Origin: Clostridia bacterium
Lineage (GTDB): Bacteria > Bacillota > Clostridia > Oscillospirales > QAKW01
DNA length: 39,826 bases
Direction of reading: 5' to 3'
Assembly: GCA_017440465.1 (NCBI GenBank)
Contig: JAFSHF010000004.1
Coordinates: 1-39,826, forward strand
Position numbers and translations under genes: made by a program. Below the pieces are notes generated by a model. It saw only the letters and a list, made by a program, of their open reading frames with translations. It did not search any database and had not been told where the DNA came from. Positions 22,601-29,917 of this stretch are shown here, piece after piece. Positions within the stretch are counted from its first letter, which is position 1. Each line of letters begins with the position of its first letter.

Positions 22601-22834
22601 ATCATTTCCAAGATCCAGACCATGCGGAAGGAATCCGGCTTTGAGGTGATGGATCACATTGAGATCTACATTGCAGGCAATGAAAAACTCATCGCCCTGC
22701 TCCAAGAAGATTTTGATGAGGTCGCCGCAAGCACCTTGGCTGATCAACTTCATATCAATGAAACCGCGCCCGAATTTTCCAAAGAATGGGATATCAACGG
22801 CGAAAAGGTTACCCTGGGTGTAAAGAAAATCTAA
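19682..22834 (+). CDS. ileS: Isoleucyl-tRNA synthetase, type-2-like
   Basis: 1050 residues. Charges tRNA-Ile with isoleucine and has a class I core plus an editing domain. The HIGH motif lies in GKPHIGHVLTRVIKD (about 53-67) and KMSKS in GQKMSKSKGNAVDP (about residue 600). GWDTHGLPVELEVEK and the long C-terminal part without the terminal zinc finger seen in the approximately 930-residue bacterial type 1 enzyme point to the eukaryotic-like type 2 (IleRS2). Type 2 enzymes are known for low sensitivity to mupirocin. Control is by the T-box leader. The ribosome binding site is AAAAGGAG. A 765-codon open frame on the opposite strand is a codon-use artefact. Confidence 0.97.
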   Translation: MYKSVSPNLNFVEEEKKIEKFWREEKIFEKSVQTKAEGTPYVFYDGPPTANGKPHIGHVLTRVIKDMIPRYRTMKGCMVPRKAGWDTHGLPVELEVEKMLGLDGKEQIEEYGLEPFIGYCKESVWKYKGMWEDFSRTVGFWADMDDPYVTYHNNFIESEWWALKQIFDKKLLYKGFKIVPYCPRCGTPLSSHEVAQGYKAVKERSAVVRFKVCGEDAYFLAWTTTPWTLPSNVALCVNPNETYCKVKAADGYTYYIAEALMEKVLSNLGDENTPAYEVLEKYVGSDLERKEYEPLFDYVKPICEKQGKKGHYITCDNYVTMTDGTGIVHIAPAFGEDDANVGRKYDLPFVQLVNGKGELTEETPYAGIFVKKADPMVLTDLEKAGLLFDAPKFEHDYPFCWRCDTPLIYYARESWFIKMTDVREDLIRNNNTINWIPESIGKGRFGDWLENVQDWGISRNRYWGTPLNIWQCDCGHLHSIGSIAELKEMSDNCPDEIELHRPFIDAVTIKCPVCGKEMHRVPEVIDCWFDSGAMPFAQHHYPFENKELFESQFPADFISEAVDQTRGWFYSLLAISTLIFNKAPYKNVIVLGHVQDENGQKMSKSKGNAVDPFEALESYGADAIRWYFYTNSAPWLPNRFHGKAVIEGQRKFMGTLWNTYAFFVLYANIDKFDPSKYNLNDCTLTVMDRWLLSKLNTMVKTVDTNLENYRIPEAARALESFVDDMSNWYVRRGRERYWAADMPEDKIAAYMTLYHALVVTAKTAAPMIPFMAENIYQNLVRSIDKDAPESIHLCDFPVVDEARIDAALEADMEKLLNVVVLGRAARNGSGRKNRQPLACMYIESNEALGDEFIDIIKDELNVKAVSFKENLSEFIAYEFKPQLKTVGPKYGKQLGEIRTALAEIDGAAAKAELDDCGAIILNLPGGTVKLETEDLLISVAQKDGYYTAKDKGYTVVLDIQLTEELIREGFIREIISKIQTMRKESGFEVMDHIEIYIAGNEKLIALLQEDFDEVAASTLADQLHINETAPEFSKEWDINGEKVTLGVKKI

Positions 22835-22835
22835 C

Positions 22836-23078
22836 AATAAAAAATGGGAAGGTTTGGCCGCCCTTACTTAGAGAATATTCGCCTTAAAATCCAAGATTTT
22901 GGATTTTAAGGTGCTTGACAGTTTTGAAGCACAGATTTTTTGTTCAAGGGCAATAATAAAAATCGCGCAATGCTAAAGCATTACGCGATTTTTTTATGGT
23001 TCTTGGGCGAAAAAGATGGTTTCAAAACCGAATCTTCCCTAAGTGAGGGCGGCCTTGGTACCTTCCCATTTTTTATTT
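22836..23078. repeat. Fold-back (MITE-like) element between ileS and copZ
   Basis: The gap between the convergent ileS and copZ genes is filled by an imperfect inverted repeat. The left arm (22836-22880, AATAAAAAATGGGAAGGT, then GGCCGCCCTTACTTAG) matches the reverse complement of the right arm (about 23029-23078) with a few mismatches and a 3-base length difference. Inside are a perfect 13-bp hairpin (22882-22894 / 22899-22911), a partial inner match (GTTTTGAA 22921 with TTCAAAAC 23021-23028) and a central terminator hairpin. The right arm reaches into the last codons of copZ. No transposase is present. No open frame of note is inside. Confidence 0.7.
22958..22995. terminator. Central terminator hairpin of the fold-back element
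   Basis: 16-base stem AAAAATCGCGCAATGC / GCATTACGCGATTTTT with one C-A mismatch and loop TAAA, followed by a run of T on the plus strand and, on the minus strand, by TTTTTATTATT. It probably ends both ileS and copA-copZ transcripts. Confidence 0.75.
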
Positions 23079-23273
23079 TACTTCAAATCCAAGGTCTTCA
23101 ATGATCTCAACGGCCTTTTCTTTCAGTGCCGCATCGGCCTCAAACGAAACCGTCTTCTCTTGCAAGTTGATTTCAATATTTGAAATTCCCTCCTGCTGCT
23201 TTAAAGCATCCTCGACGCTATGCACACAGTGCATACACATCATTCCGTCGACCTTTAATATGATTTTTTCCAT
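23073..23273 (-). CDS. copZ: CopZ-like copper chaperone (HMA domain protein)
   Basis: 66 residues, a single HMA ferredoxin-like fold. The metal-binding loop GMMCMHCVHSV has C13 and C16. The beta-alpha-beta-beta-alpha-beta pattern is complete and ends LGFEVK. It carries Cu(I) in the cytosol to CopA. It lies 11 bases after copA in the same orientation, which supports the copper call. Its stop codon lies in the right arm of the fold-back repeat. Confidence 0.85.
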   Translation of the reverse strand: MEKIILKVDGMMCMHCVHSVEDALKQQEGISNIEINLQEKTVSFEADAALKEKAVEIIEDLGFEVK

Positions 23274-23284
23274 TTTAGTTCTCC

Positions 23285-25504
23285 TTATTTCATTTTAAAC
23301 CGTTTCAACCGCAGGGCATTGGTCAGCACCGATACCGAGGAAAGAGACATCGCCGCCGCACCCAGCATCGGATTTAAAAGAGGACCGCCGAATAGATAGA
23401 GCAGACCTGCCGCAATGGGAATCCCCAAGGTATTATATCCAAACGCCCAAAAGAGATTTTGCTTGATATTGCGAATCGTTTGGCGGGAAAGTTCCATCGC
23501 GGCGGGGACCGACGATAGGTCACTGTGCATCAAGACCACATCGGCGGAATCCATCGCAATATCCGTTCCGGAGCCGATGGCAATGCCCACATCGGCAGTC
23601 GCGAGTGCAGGCGCATCGTTGATCCCGTCGCCGACCATCGCCACTTTCTTTCCTTGCGCTTGCAGAGAACGGATCACCTCCGCTTTATCGGCAGGTAAAA
23701 CCTCCGCATAGACCGCATCGATCCCCGCTTGCTTGGCGATCGTTTCCGCCGTCCGCTTGGCATCGCCGGTCAGCATCACCACTTCGATGCCCCGCTGATG
23801 CAACATCCGAACCGCTTCGGTGCTATCCTCTTTCAATGTATCTGCAATCGCGGCGATTGCCGCAAGTTTTCCGTCGACCGCAAGAAATACCGGTGTTTTT
23901 CCCGCTTGCTCCAACTGCATTAAGGACTCTTCCAATTTTGAAAGATCGATTTGATGCTCCCGCATCATCCGTTGGTTTCCTGCCATAATCGCCGTTTTAT
24001 CGACGGTCGCCGACACACCGCGACCGACTTCGGCTTGAAACTCCTCGGCTTTCGGAATCTTAATATTCTTTTCTTCTGCATATTCGATGATCGCGCGCGC
24101 CAAGGGATGCTCGGAAGCGCGTTCTGCCGCCGCCAATAATCCCAAAAGTGTTTCGCGGGATTGCTCCGACTCCACAATAAAATCGGTCAAGATCGGTTTG
24201 CCGGTGGTCAACGTCCCCGTCTTATCCAAGACAATCGTTTGGATGCGATGCAGCTGCTCCACCGCTTCGCCGTTTTTAAATAAAATACCAAGTTCGGCGC
24301 CCTTCCCGATCCCTACCATAATGGCGGTGGGGGTGGCGAGCCCCAAGGCGCAGGGGCAGGCAATGACAAGGACAGACACTAAAACAGAAAGGCAAAAGCC
24401 CCAGCTTTGACCGCCGACCTTCCACGCCAACGCTGATAGAAAGGCAATCGCCATAACGATCGGGACAAAATACCCCGAGACCACATCCGCCAACCGAGCG
24501 ATCGGCGCTTTTGAGCCTTGCGCCTCCTCCACCAATTTGATCATTCCGCCCAACGCGGTATCTTCCCCGATCCGCTCAAGGCGCACTTCCAGCGTTCCGT
24601 TTTGATTGATGGCTCCCGCATAGACCGCATCACCCTCTTTTTTATCAATAGGAAGGCTTTCGCCGGTCAACATCGATTCATCCACCGCGGAATACCCGCG
24701 AACGACAACGCCATCGGCGGCGATCCGCGCGCCGGGTTTGACGATCAGAATATCGGTCATTAACAGTTTCGATGTGGGGACCTCCAATTCGTTCCCATCC
24801 CGAATGACAAAGGTGGTTTTCGGCACCAACTGCATCAGGTTGCGGATCGCCTGCGAGGTTTTGCCCTTGGAGATGGATTCTAATGTTTTTCCAAGCAAAA
24901 TCAAGGTGATGATCACCCCGACCGATTCAAAATACAGTTCGTGGACCGCGTGGTGATCGCCTTGACTGATACGAATTAAAGAATAGATGCTATATCCAAA
25001 GGACGCGGTAGTTCCGACCGCAATCAAACTATCCATATTGGGAGCACCGCGAAACAACGATGCATATCCGACCTTATAAAACCGCCAGCCCACGATCATT
25101 GCCGCCAGCGCCAAGACCATTTGAACTGCTGCATACAGCAACGGATGGTTCATCGGTGAAAGCGCGGGCGGTACAGGCAAGGAGATCATCGGCCCCATCG
25201 CCAAATAAAACAACGGGATGGTAAAGCAAGCAGATAAAATGAGCTTACGACGCATAGAACGCACCTTTTTCTCATTTTTATCGGTCTCACCTGCGTTCTT
25301 TTTATGAGAAACCGCTCCGAATCCGGCGCGTTCCACAGCAGCCACGATCAACGGAAAACTTTTATTTTCTGCTTCCACCGTCAACCGCTCGGAAGCCAAA
25401 TTTACGTGCGCTTCTTGCACTCCTTCGACCTTGCGCACCACACGCTCGATCCGCGCCGCGCAGGCGGCGCAGGTCATTCCGCTGATATCATATTCTTTTT
25501 TCAA
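23285..25504 (-). CDS. copA: Copper-exporting P-type ATPase
   Basis: 739 residues. One N-terminal HMA domain (GMTCAACAARIERVV, about 9-23), the metal motif CPC at 383-385 in VIACPCALGLATP, phosphorylation site D427 in DKTGTLTTG, and an HP motif in SEHPLA. YN in helix M7 (WAFGYNTLGIP) and MSLSS in M8 (AAAMSLSSVSVL) are the Cu(I) signature of type IB-1 pumps. It exports Cu(I). The start is TTG (25502-25504) with AGGTGA seven bases upstream. It is followed by copZ. Only about 22 bases separate it from the capA terminator and no promoter is evident, so how it is transcribed is unclear. No CsoR or CopY regulator is adjacent. Confidence 0.93.
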   Translation of the reverse strand: MKKEYDISGMTCAACAARIERVVRKVEGVQEAHVNLASERLTVEAENKSFPLIVAAVERAGFGAVSHKKNAGETDKNEKKVRSMRRKLILSACFTIPLFYLAMGPMISLPVPPALSPMNHPLLYAAVQMVLALAAMIVGWRFYKVGYASLFRGAPNMDSLIAVGTTASFGYSIYSLIRISQGDHHAVHELYFESVGVIITLILLGKTLESISKGKTSQAIRNLMQLVPKTTFVIRDGNELEVPTSKLLMTDILIVKPGARIAADGVVVRGYSAVDESMLTGESLPIDKKEGDAVYAGAINQNGTLEVRLERIGEDTALGGMIKLVEEAQGSKAPIARLADVVSGYFVPIVMAIAFLSALAWKVGGQSWGFCLSVLVSVLVIACPCALGLATPTAIMVGIGKGAELGILFKNGEAVEQLHRIQTIVLDKTGTLTTGKPILTDFIVESEQSRETLLGLLAAAERASEHPLARAIIEYAEEKNIKIPKAEEFQAEVGRGVSATVDKTAIMAGNQRMMREHQIDLSKLEESLMQLEQAGKTPVFLAVDGKLAAIAAIADTLKEDSTEAVRMLHQRGIEVVMLTGDAKRTAETIAKQAGIDAVYAEVLPADKAEVIRSLQAQGKKVAMVGDGINDAPALATADVGIAIGSGTDIAMDSADVVLMHSDLSSVPAAMELSRQTIRNIKQNLFWAFGYNTLGIPIAAGLLYLFGGPLLNPMLGAAAMSLSSVSVLTNALRLKRFKMK

Positions 25505-25526
25505 TATCGATCACCTGCCGTTTTAC

Positions 25527-25554
25527 AAAAGCAGCCCCAAAAGGGGCTGCTTTT
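25527..25554 (-). terminator. Terminator after the capA-like gene
   Basis: 12-bp stem AAAAGCAGCCCC / GGGGCTGCTTTT with loop AAAA (as read on the plus strand) and a minus-strand T-run (TTTTGT). It separates capA from copA. Confidence 0.85.
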
Positions 25555-26699
25555 TACTCAAGATTTAAAAATTCTTCCGCAACCGTTTCTTCCGCCAAGT
25601 TTTTGAAATAACTATAGGATACATCGACCCCGTGGCTATTGCCCAATGCCTCGGTATATTCTCTGAACGGAATAATGCGGATATTGGAAAACCGCCCCTC
25701 ATATTGATTGATCAGCGGCTCGAATTTCACATTCTCGATGGACTTTTCTTCCCCTTTAAGGACAAATTCAAACTTGATGGCACCGCCCATCATATTCACC
25801 GGCTTATTCTGCGCCGAGATGAAATTGCCCAGCGAGTAAATCACCAAGGTATCATCGATATATTCCACCGGCTGAATGGTATGGGAATGGGTCCCCACGA
25901 TCACATCGCAACCTGCATCCGCCATAATCTGCGCGCTCTCTTTTTGGATCTGATTGGGTTGGGTCGCGCCCTCATCGCCCCAATGAACGCAACAAACGAC
26001 AAAATCTGCCACCTGATCCGCCTTTTTAATATCGGCGACGATCTTGGCGCATTGATCCTTATAATCGGCCACAGGAACATAATATTCGCTATCGGCGGGA
26101 AGCGAAAGACCGTTGGTATGGAAGGTATAGTTCACAAACGCAATCTTCATCCCCTCTTTTTCAAGGACCTTCACATTCTCTTCGCCCTTTTTATACATAC
26201 CGATGCAGGTCGCTTCGGGATGCTCCTGAAAGTAAGCATAGGTATTAGCCACACCGCGCTCGCCTTTATCAAAAGCATGGTTGGTCGCCAGCGAAAAGAC
26301 ATCAAAGCCGAGATCCAGCATATCGCGCCCCAATTCTTGCGGGGAATTAAACATAGGATAGGAGGATACGCCGATTTCCGTTCCGCCCAGAACCGTTTCT
26401 TGGTTGATATAGGCGATGTCCGCCGATTCAATATCGGTGCGCATCTTTTCATACATCGGCAGAAAATCATACTCGCTACCGGGTGCATTGCTATCTGCCT
26501 GCCAATAAACGCAATTATGGATCAGATTATCCCCCACGCCGAAAAAGGATACCCGCTTTTCCACCGGAGGCTCCGGTACTTCAGGAGTCTGCTGGGTGGG
26601 TTGCTCGTCTTTAGGCGGCTCTGCGACATCGCTGGGATGACAGCCGGCAAACAATAAGCAGATCATCAGTAAAGATATAAAAATACGAAAATGTTTCAT
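25554..26699 (-). CDS. CapA family lipoprotein (metallophosphatase-like)
   Basis: 381 residues from the ATG at 26697-26699. A lipoprotein signal peptide ends in the lipobox LLFAGC (C20), followed by a Pro/Glu-rich linker to about residue 48. The PGA_cap/CapA domain has GVGDNLIHN, SLATNHAFDKGE, VHWGDEG and GTHSHTIQP, matching the metal-ligand loops of the calcineurin-like fold. CapA proteins act in poly-gamma-glutamate capsule systems, but no capB/capC is here, and many members have other or unknown roles. The frame is open 52 codons further upstream, but that part overlaps the glycosylase gene, and AAGGAG plus a promoter support this start. Confidence 0.88.
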   Translation of the reverse strand: MKHFRIFISLLMICLLFAGCHPSDVAEPPKDEQPTQQTPEVPEPPVEKRVSFFGVGDNLIHNCVYWQADSNAPGSEYDFLPMYEKMRTDIESADIAYINQETVLGGTEIGVSSYPMFNSPQELGRDMLDLGFDVFSLATNHAFDKGERGVANTYAYFQEHPEATCIGMYKKGEENVKVLEKEGMKIAFVNYTFHTNGLSLPADSEYYVPVADYKDQCAKIVADIKKADQVADFVVCCVHWGDEGATQPNQIQKESAQIMADAGCDVIVGTHSHTIQPVEYIDDTLVIYSLGNFISAQNKPVNMMGGAIKFEFVLKGEEKSIENVKFEPLINQYEGRFSNIRIIPFREYTEALGNSHGVDVSYSYFKNLAEETVAEEFLNLE

Positions 26700-26721
26700 A
26701 CGTTCATCACTCCTTATATTG

Positions 26722-26750
26722 AGTATAACAAATATCTTCCGTAAAATCAA
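26722..26750 (-). promoter_or_regulatory. Promoter of the capA-like gene
   Basis: Minus strand TTGATT (26745-26750), 17-base spacer, TATACT (26722-26727). It overlaps the last codon of the glycosylase gene. Confidence 0.7.
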
Positions 26751-27226
26751 TTCAAAAGAGCGATTTTCCAATGAGCAATCAGCCGCTCCAACGACCAAGC
26801 CGCATTGGCAGGCGATGTGGAGGGAAGTAAGATCGCCTCGATCCCTGTTTGACACAGAAGATAGCGGTCATAGTATTTTTTAGCGGTCGATCCGTTGACG
26901 AAGATTTTTTGAATTCGACTGTTTTCTAAAATCGGCGTCAGATCATTGGCGCAAGCATTTTTGATGGTGCTGTCGGCACTTCCTTCGATCTCGCACGAGG
27001 CAATGACATCCCATAAAGCCACCTTATTTTTCAGCAAGAACTCTTTTTTCTCTTGGATGGATGTCGGCGTCGGGGTCTCAAAAACCGCCGCCAAAACCTT
27101 CCAAAAGCGGTTTTGCGGATGGCCGTAGAAAAAGGCTTGCTCGCGGCTTTTGACCGAAGGAAAGCTGCCTAAAATCAATAGTTCGGATTCTTCATTATAT
27201 AACGGCGGGATCGGATGGATAATCAT
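26747..27226 (-). CDS. Hypoxanthine/uracil DNA glycosylase (UDG superfamily, family 6-like)
   Basis: 159 residues from ATG 27224-27226, with AGAGG eight bases upstream. LGSFPSVKSREQAFFYGHPQ followed by NRFW is the diagnostic segment of the hypoxanthine-DNA glycosylase group; the Asn of QNRFW is the expected catalytic residue. A second motif VALWDVIASCEIEGSADSTI and the final LPSTSPANAAW loop (DNA intercalation region) are in place. The enzyme would remove deaminated bases (hypoxanthine from deaminated adenine, possibly uracil) in base excision repair. A longer frame beginning at 27319 runs back through the rpsU terminator and is not used. It has no obvious promoter of its own; some read-through from rpsU is likely. 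Confidence 0.85.
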   Translation of the reverse strand: MIIHPIPPLYNEESELLILGSFPSVKSREQAFFYGHPQNRFWKVLAAVFETPTPTSIQEKKEFLLKNKVALWDVIASCEIEGSADSTIKNACANDLTPILENSRIQKIFVNGSTAKKYYDRYLLCQTGIEAILLPSTSPANAAWSLERLIAHWKIALLN

Positions 27227-27253
27227 TTTATAAACCTCTTTTTGAAATATAAA

Positions 27254-27280
27254 AGCCCGCATTCCAAAAGAATGCGGGCT
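27254..27280 (-). terminator. Terminator after rpsU
   Basis: 11-bp stem AGCCCGCATTC / GAATGCGGGCT with a 5-base loop, followed on the minus strand by TTTTATATTTC. It lies between rpsU and the glycosylase gene. Confidence 0.85.
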
Positions 27281-27315
27281 AAGCTTTTGAGAGTATTCAA
27301 AGGCCGATCGAAAGA

Positions 27316-27489
27316 TCAATACTTTCTCTTTCTGGCGGCTTCGGACTTTTTCTTTCTCTTAACGCTGGGCTTTTCGTAGTGCTCTCTCTTTCTGATTTCG
27401 GAGAGAACGCCGGATTTCGCACATTGTCTTTTAAATCTTCTCAAAGCACTATCCAAGGATTCGTTTTCCTTGATGCGGATTTCTGCCAT
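27316..27489 (-). CDS. rpsU: 30S ribosomal protein S21
   Basis: 57 residues, beginning [20 protein letters not shown] and ending in a very basic tail ([13 protein letters not shown]). It is a small-subunit protein near the anti-Shine-Dalgarno region of 16S rRNA that helps initiation. Length, start and [20 protein letters not shown] region match Firmicutes S21. A strong ribosome binding site (GGAGGGA) and a perfect consensus promoter precede it and a terminator follows, so it is a highly expressed single gene. It is often next to yqeY or gatB-like genes in relatives; here it is between a DNA glycosylase and a Clp ATPase. Confidence 0.97.
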   Translation of the reverse strand: MAEIRIKENESLDSALRRFKRQCAKSGVLSEIRKREHYEKPSVKRKKKSEAARKRKY

Positions 27490-27547
27490 TTGGTCTTCCC
27501 TCCCTCCGCTTTGACGACAGTCCTATAATTTTATAGGTACATCGGTT

Positions 27548-27576
27548 ATTATACAAAACTCCAAACCAATTGTCAA
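27548..27576 (-). promoter_or_regulatory. Consensus promoter of rpsU
   Basis: Minus strand TTGACA (27571-27576), exactly 17 bases, TATAAT (27548-27553): a perfect sigma-A consensus. The leader to the ATG is about 52 bases and contains a short AT-rich hairpin (CCTATAAAATTATAGG). Confidence 0.92.
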
Positions 27577-27583
27577 GGCTTTT

Positions 27584-29842
27584 TTAATGCAATTCTACAT
27601 TTATTTTTCCGTCACTCATCGAGCAGCGGACCAAAGAGGGCTCATGGGCATATTGATCGATCATTTCCTGAGCGATTCGATCTTCCACTTCCCGCTGAAT
27701 GGTTCGTTTCAAAGAACGCGCGCCGAACTTGCGGTCATAGCCGTTTTCGGCAAGGTAATCCAGCACCGCGCTTTCCACCTCAAGATCGATCGACCGCAAG
27801 GCAAGACTCTTGCGCAGATCGCCGATCATAATATCGGCAATCACCCGCACCGTTTCTTTGCTCAAGGGATGGAAGGAGATCACTTCATCCACACGGTTGA
27901 TAAATTCAGGGCGCAAGAACTTCAATAATGCGCGGGTCGCCCGCTCTTTTTCCAATTCTTCCGCCGAGCGATTAAAGCCGGGCGCATTGGTGGTATCGGC
28001 GGTGGCATTGGTGGTCATCACGATCACGGTATTTTCAAAATTGACCACCCGACCCTGGGCGTCGGTCAGTTTGCCGTCGTCCAGCATCTGGAGCATAATA
28101 TTCAACACTTCGGGATGCGCTTTTTCAATTTCATCAAACAAGATGACGCTATAGGGCTTTCTGCGCACCTTTTCGGTCAACTGACCCGCATCGTCATAGC
28201 CGACATATCCCGGCGGAGCACCGATCAGCTTAGACACCGAATGTTTTTCCATATATTCGCTCATATCCACGCGGATCAAAGCATCCACGCTGTCAAACAG
28301 CGCGATGGAAAGTTGACGCACCAATTCAGTCTTGCCGACACCGGTGGGGCCGGTAAAGATAAAGGACGCAGGACTGCGGGATAAGGAGACCCCCACCCTT
28401 CTGCGCTTGATGGCGCGGACCACGCTATCGATGGCGGCATCCTGCCCGACAATGCGGGATTTCAAGACACCGTCTAATTGATTGAGTTTTTCAAATTCCT
28501 GCTGCTTGATCTTAGCGGCGGGGATCCCTGTCCACAGTTCCAGAACATAAGCAAGATGATCAAAGGTCAAAACCGCGTCGCCTGCGGCACCCAGTGTTTG
28601 AATCTCGCTATCCAATCGACATTTTTCGCTATTGAGTTCCGCAATCTCTTTATAGGTTTCTTCCTTTTGCTCTTCTTCCGATAAAGCATTGAGCCGCGCT
28701 TCAATTTCGGTCAACCGCCGCTGTTTTTTGATCAGTTCATTTTGAGCGACATTTTCCAGCGACGCGCCGCTGCAGGCTTCATCCAAAAGATCAATGGCTT
28801 TATCGGGCAAAAACCGATCGGTGATATACCGCTCGGACATCTGCGCCGCCTGCACCAGCAGTTGATCTGAAATCTCCACATGATGGTATTCGCCGTATTT
28901 TCCGCGCAGGCCCTTTAAGATCTCGATGGTATCTTCCAAAGTCGGCTCATCCACCAGCACCGGCTGAAAACGACGCTCCAAAGCGGCATCTTTTTCGATA
29001 TATTTGCGGTATTCCGCCAAGGTGGTGGCACCGATGACCTGAATTTCGCCGCGGGAAAGAGCGGGTTTCAGAATGTTTGCCGCATTCATTGTCCCCTCAG
29101 CATCACCGGTCCCGACAAGGTTATGGATCTCATCGATCACCAAAATGATATTGCCCAATGCGACCACTTCGTTGATCAAATTCTTAATGCGGCTTTCAAA
29201 CTGGCCGCGAAATTGCGTTCCCGCAACCAAAGCGGTCAGATCCAGCAGGTAGACCTCTTTATCCAGCAATTTGGCAGGAACATCCTCCCACGCGATGCGC
29301 GATGCCAATTCCTCCGCGATCGCCGTCTTGCCGACACCCGGTTCACCGATCAAGCAAGGGTTGTTTTTGGTGCGGCGATTAAGGATGCGAATCAACCGAT
29401 TGAGTTCCACTGCGCGCCCGATGACAGGGTCCAACTCCCCTTTTCGGGCTTTGGCGGTCAAGTTGACCCCGTATTGATCTAAAATTTTGCGTTTTTTCTC
29501 TTTCTTTTTGCCTTTATCCGCCGTTTCTGCGCCATTCGCTTGATTGGGCGCGGCTTCCGATTGACCGAGCAGACGATTGAAAAAGGAGGGCAAAGAGGGT
29601 GCGGTTTGGGAATCCAACTCTTCCCCTGCCAAGCCGAGTTGCTCGCTCATCTGATCAAATTCTTCGGAAAATTGCTCGATATCCTCATCGCTCATTCCCA
29701 TTCCCTTGATCATTTCATTGACCTGAGGAATTCCCATATCTTTGGCACACTTCAGGCAATATCCTTCATTTACAGGGTTGCTTCCGTCCATTCTTGAGAC
29801 AAATACAACCGCTGTTCTTTTTTTACATTTCACACAAAGCAT
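27584..29842 (-). CDS. ClpE-like AAA+ unfoldase with N-terminal zinc finger
   Basis: 752 residues. The N terminus has a four-cysteine zinc finger (C3, C6, C29, C32) as in ClpE, in place of the Clp-N repeats of ClpC/ClpA. Two AAA modules follow: Walker A GEPGVGKTA at about 162-170 and GPTGVGKTE at about 493-501, separated by a coiled middle domain (about 380-430). An AP-GF tripeptide in NAPGFNRS of the second module is at the site of the ClpP-docking VGF/LGF loop, so partnership with ClpP is likely. Its role is unfolding damaged or regulatory proteins for degradation. No CtsR repressor gene or clear CtsR heptad repeat is seen. A TATAAT at 29862-29867 has no good -35 partner. Confidence 0.88.
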   Translation of the reverse strand: MLCVKCKKRTAVVFVSRMDGSNPVNEGYCLKCAKDMGIPQVNEMIKGMGMSDEDIEQFSEEFDQMSEQLGLAGEELDSQTAPSLPSFFNRLLGQSEAAPNQANGAETADKGKKKEKKRKILDQYGVNLTAKARKGELDPVIGRAVELNRLIRILNRRTKNNPCLIGEPGVGKTAIAEELASRIAWEDVPAKLLDKEVYLLDLTALVAGTQFRGQFESRIKNLINEVVALGNIILVIDEIHNLVGTGDAEGTMNAANILKPALSRGEIQVIGATTLAEYRKYIEKDAALERRFQPVLVDEPTLEDTIEILKGLRGKYGEYHHVEISDQLLVQAAQMSERYITDRFLPDKAIDLLDEACSGASLENVAQNELIKKQRRLTEIEARLNALSEEEQKEETYKEIAELNSEKCRLDSEIQTLGAAGDAVLTFDHLAYVLELWTGIPAAKIKQQEFEKLNQLDGVLKSRIVGQDAAIDSVVRAIKRRRVGVSLSRSPASFIFTGPTGVGKTELVRQLSIALFDSVDALIRVDMSEYMEKHSVSKLIGAPPGYVGYDDAGQLTEKVRRKPYSVILFDEIEKAHPEVLNIMLQMLDDGKLTDAQGRVVNFENTVIVMTTNATADTTNAPGFNRSAEELEKERATRALLKFLRPEFINRVDEVISFHPLSKETVRVIADIMIGDLRKSLALRSIDLEVESAVLDYLAENGYDRKFGARSLKRTIQREVEDRIAQEMIDQYAHEPSLVRCSMSDGKINVELH

Positions 29843-29917
29843 TGATTACTCCTTAGAGGGAATTATAATTAATAGCATTCCACTCTGATCTATAGATACA
29901 CAAATTAAAAATTACCA

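Noticed and set aside
20540-22837. A 765-codon open frame on the minus strand opposite ileS
   Set aside because: It is fully antisense to a clear isoleucyl-tRNA synthetase, has no recognisable motif or ribosome site, and arises from codon bias of the real gene.
25632-26657. A 341-codon plus-strand frame opposite the capA-like gene
   Set aside because: Antisense shadow of a gene with a lipobox and all CapA motifs; no start site signals.
26700-26855. N-terminal extension of the capA-like gene
   Set aside because: The added 52 residues would bury the lipoprotein signal peptide and overlap the glycosylase gene; promoter and ribosome site fit the later ATG.
27227-27319. N-terminal extension of the DNA glycosylase
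   Set aside because: It would start in rpsU and read through the rpsU terminator; the conserved family start is at 27226.
29843-29917. CtsR-controlled promoter upstream of the ClpE-like gene
   Set aside because: No tandem heptad GGTCAAA-type repeat is present; only an isolated TATAAT at 29862-29867 without a -35 partner.
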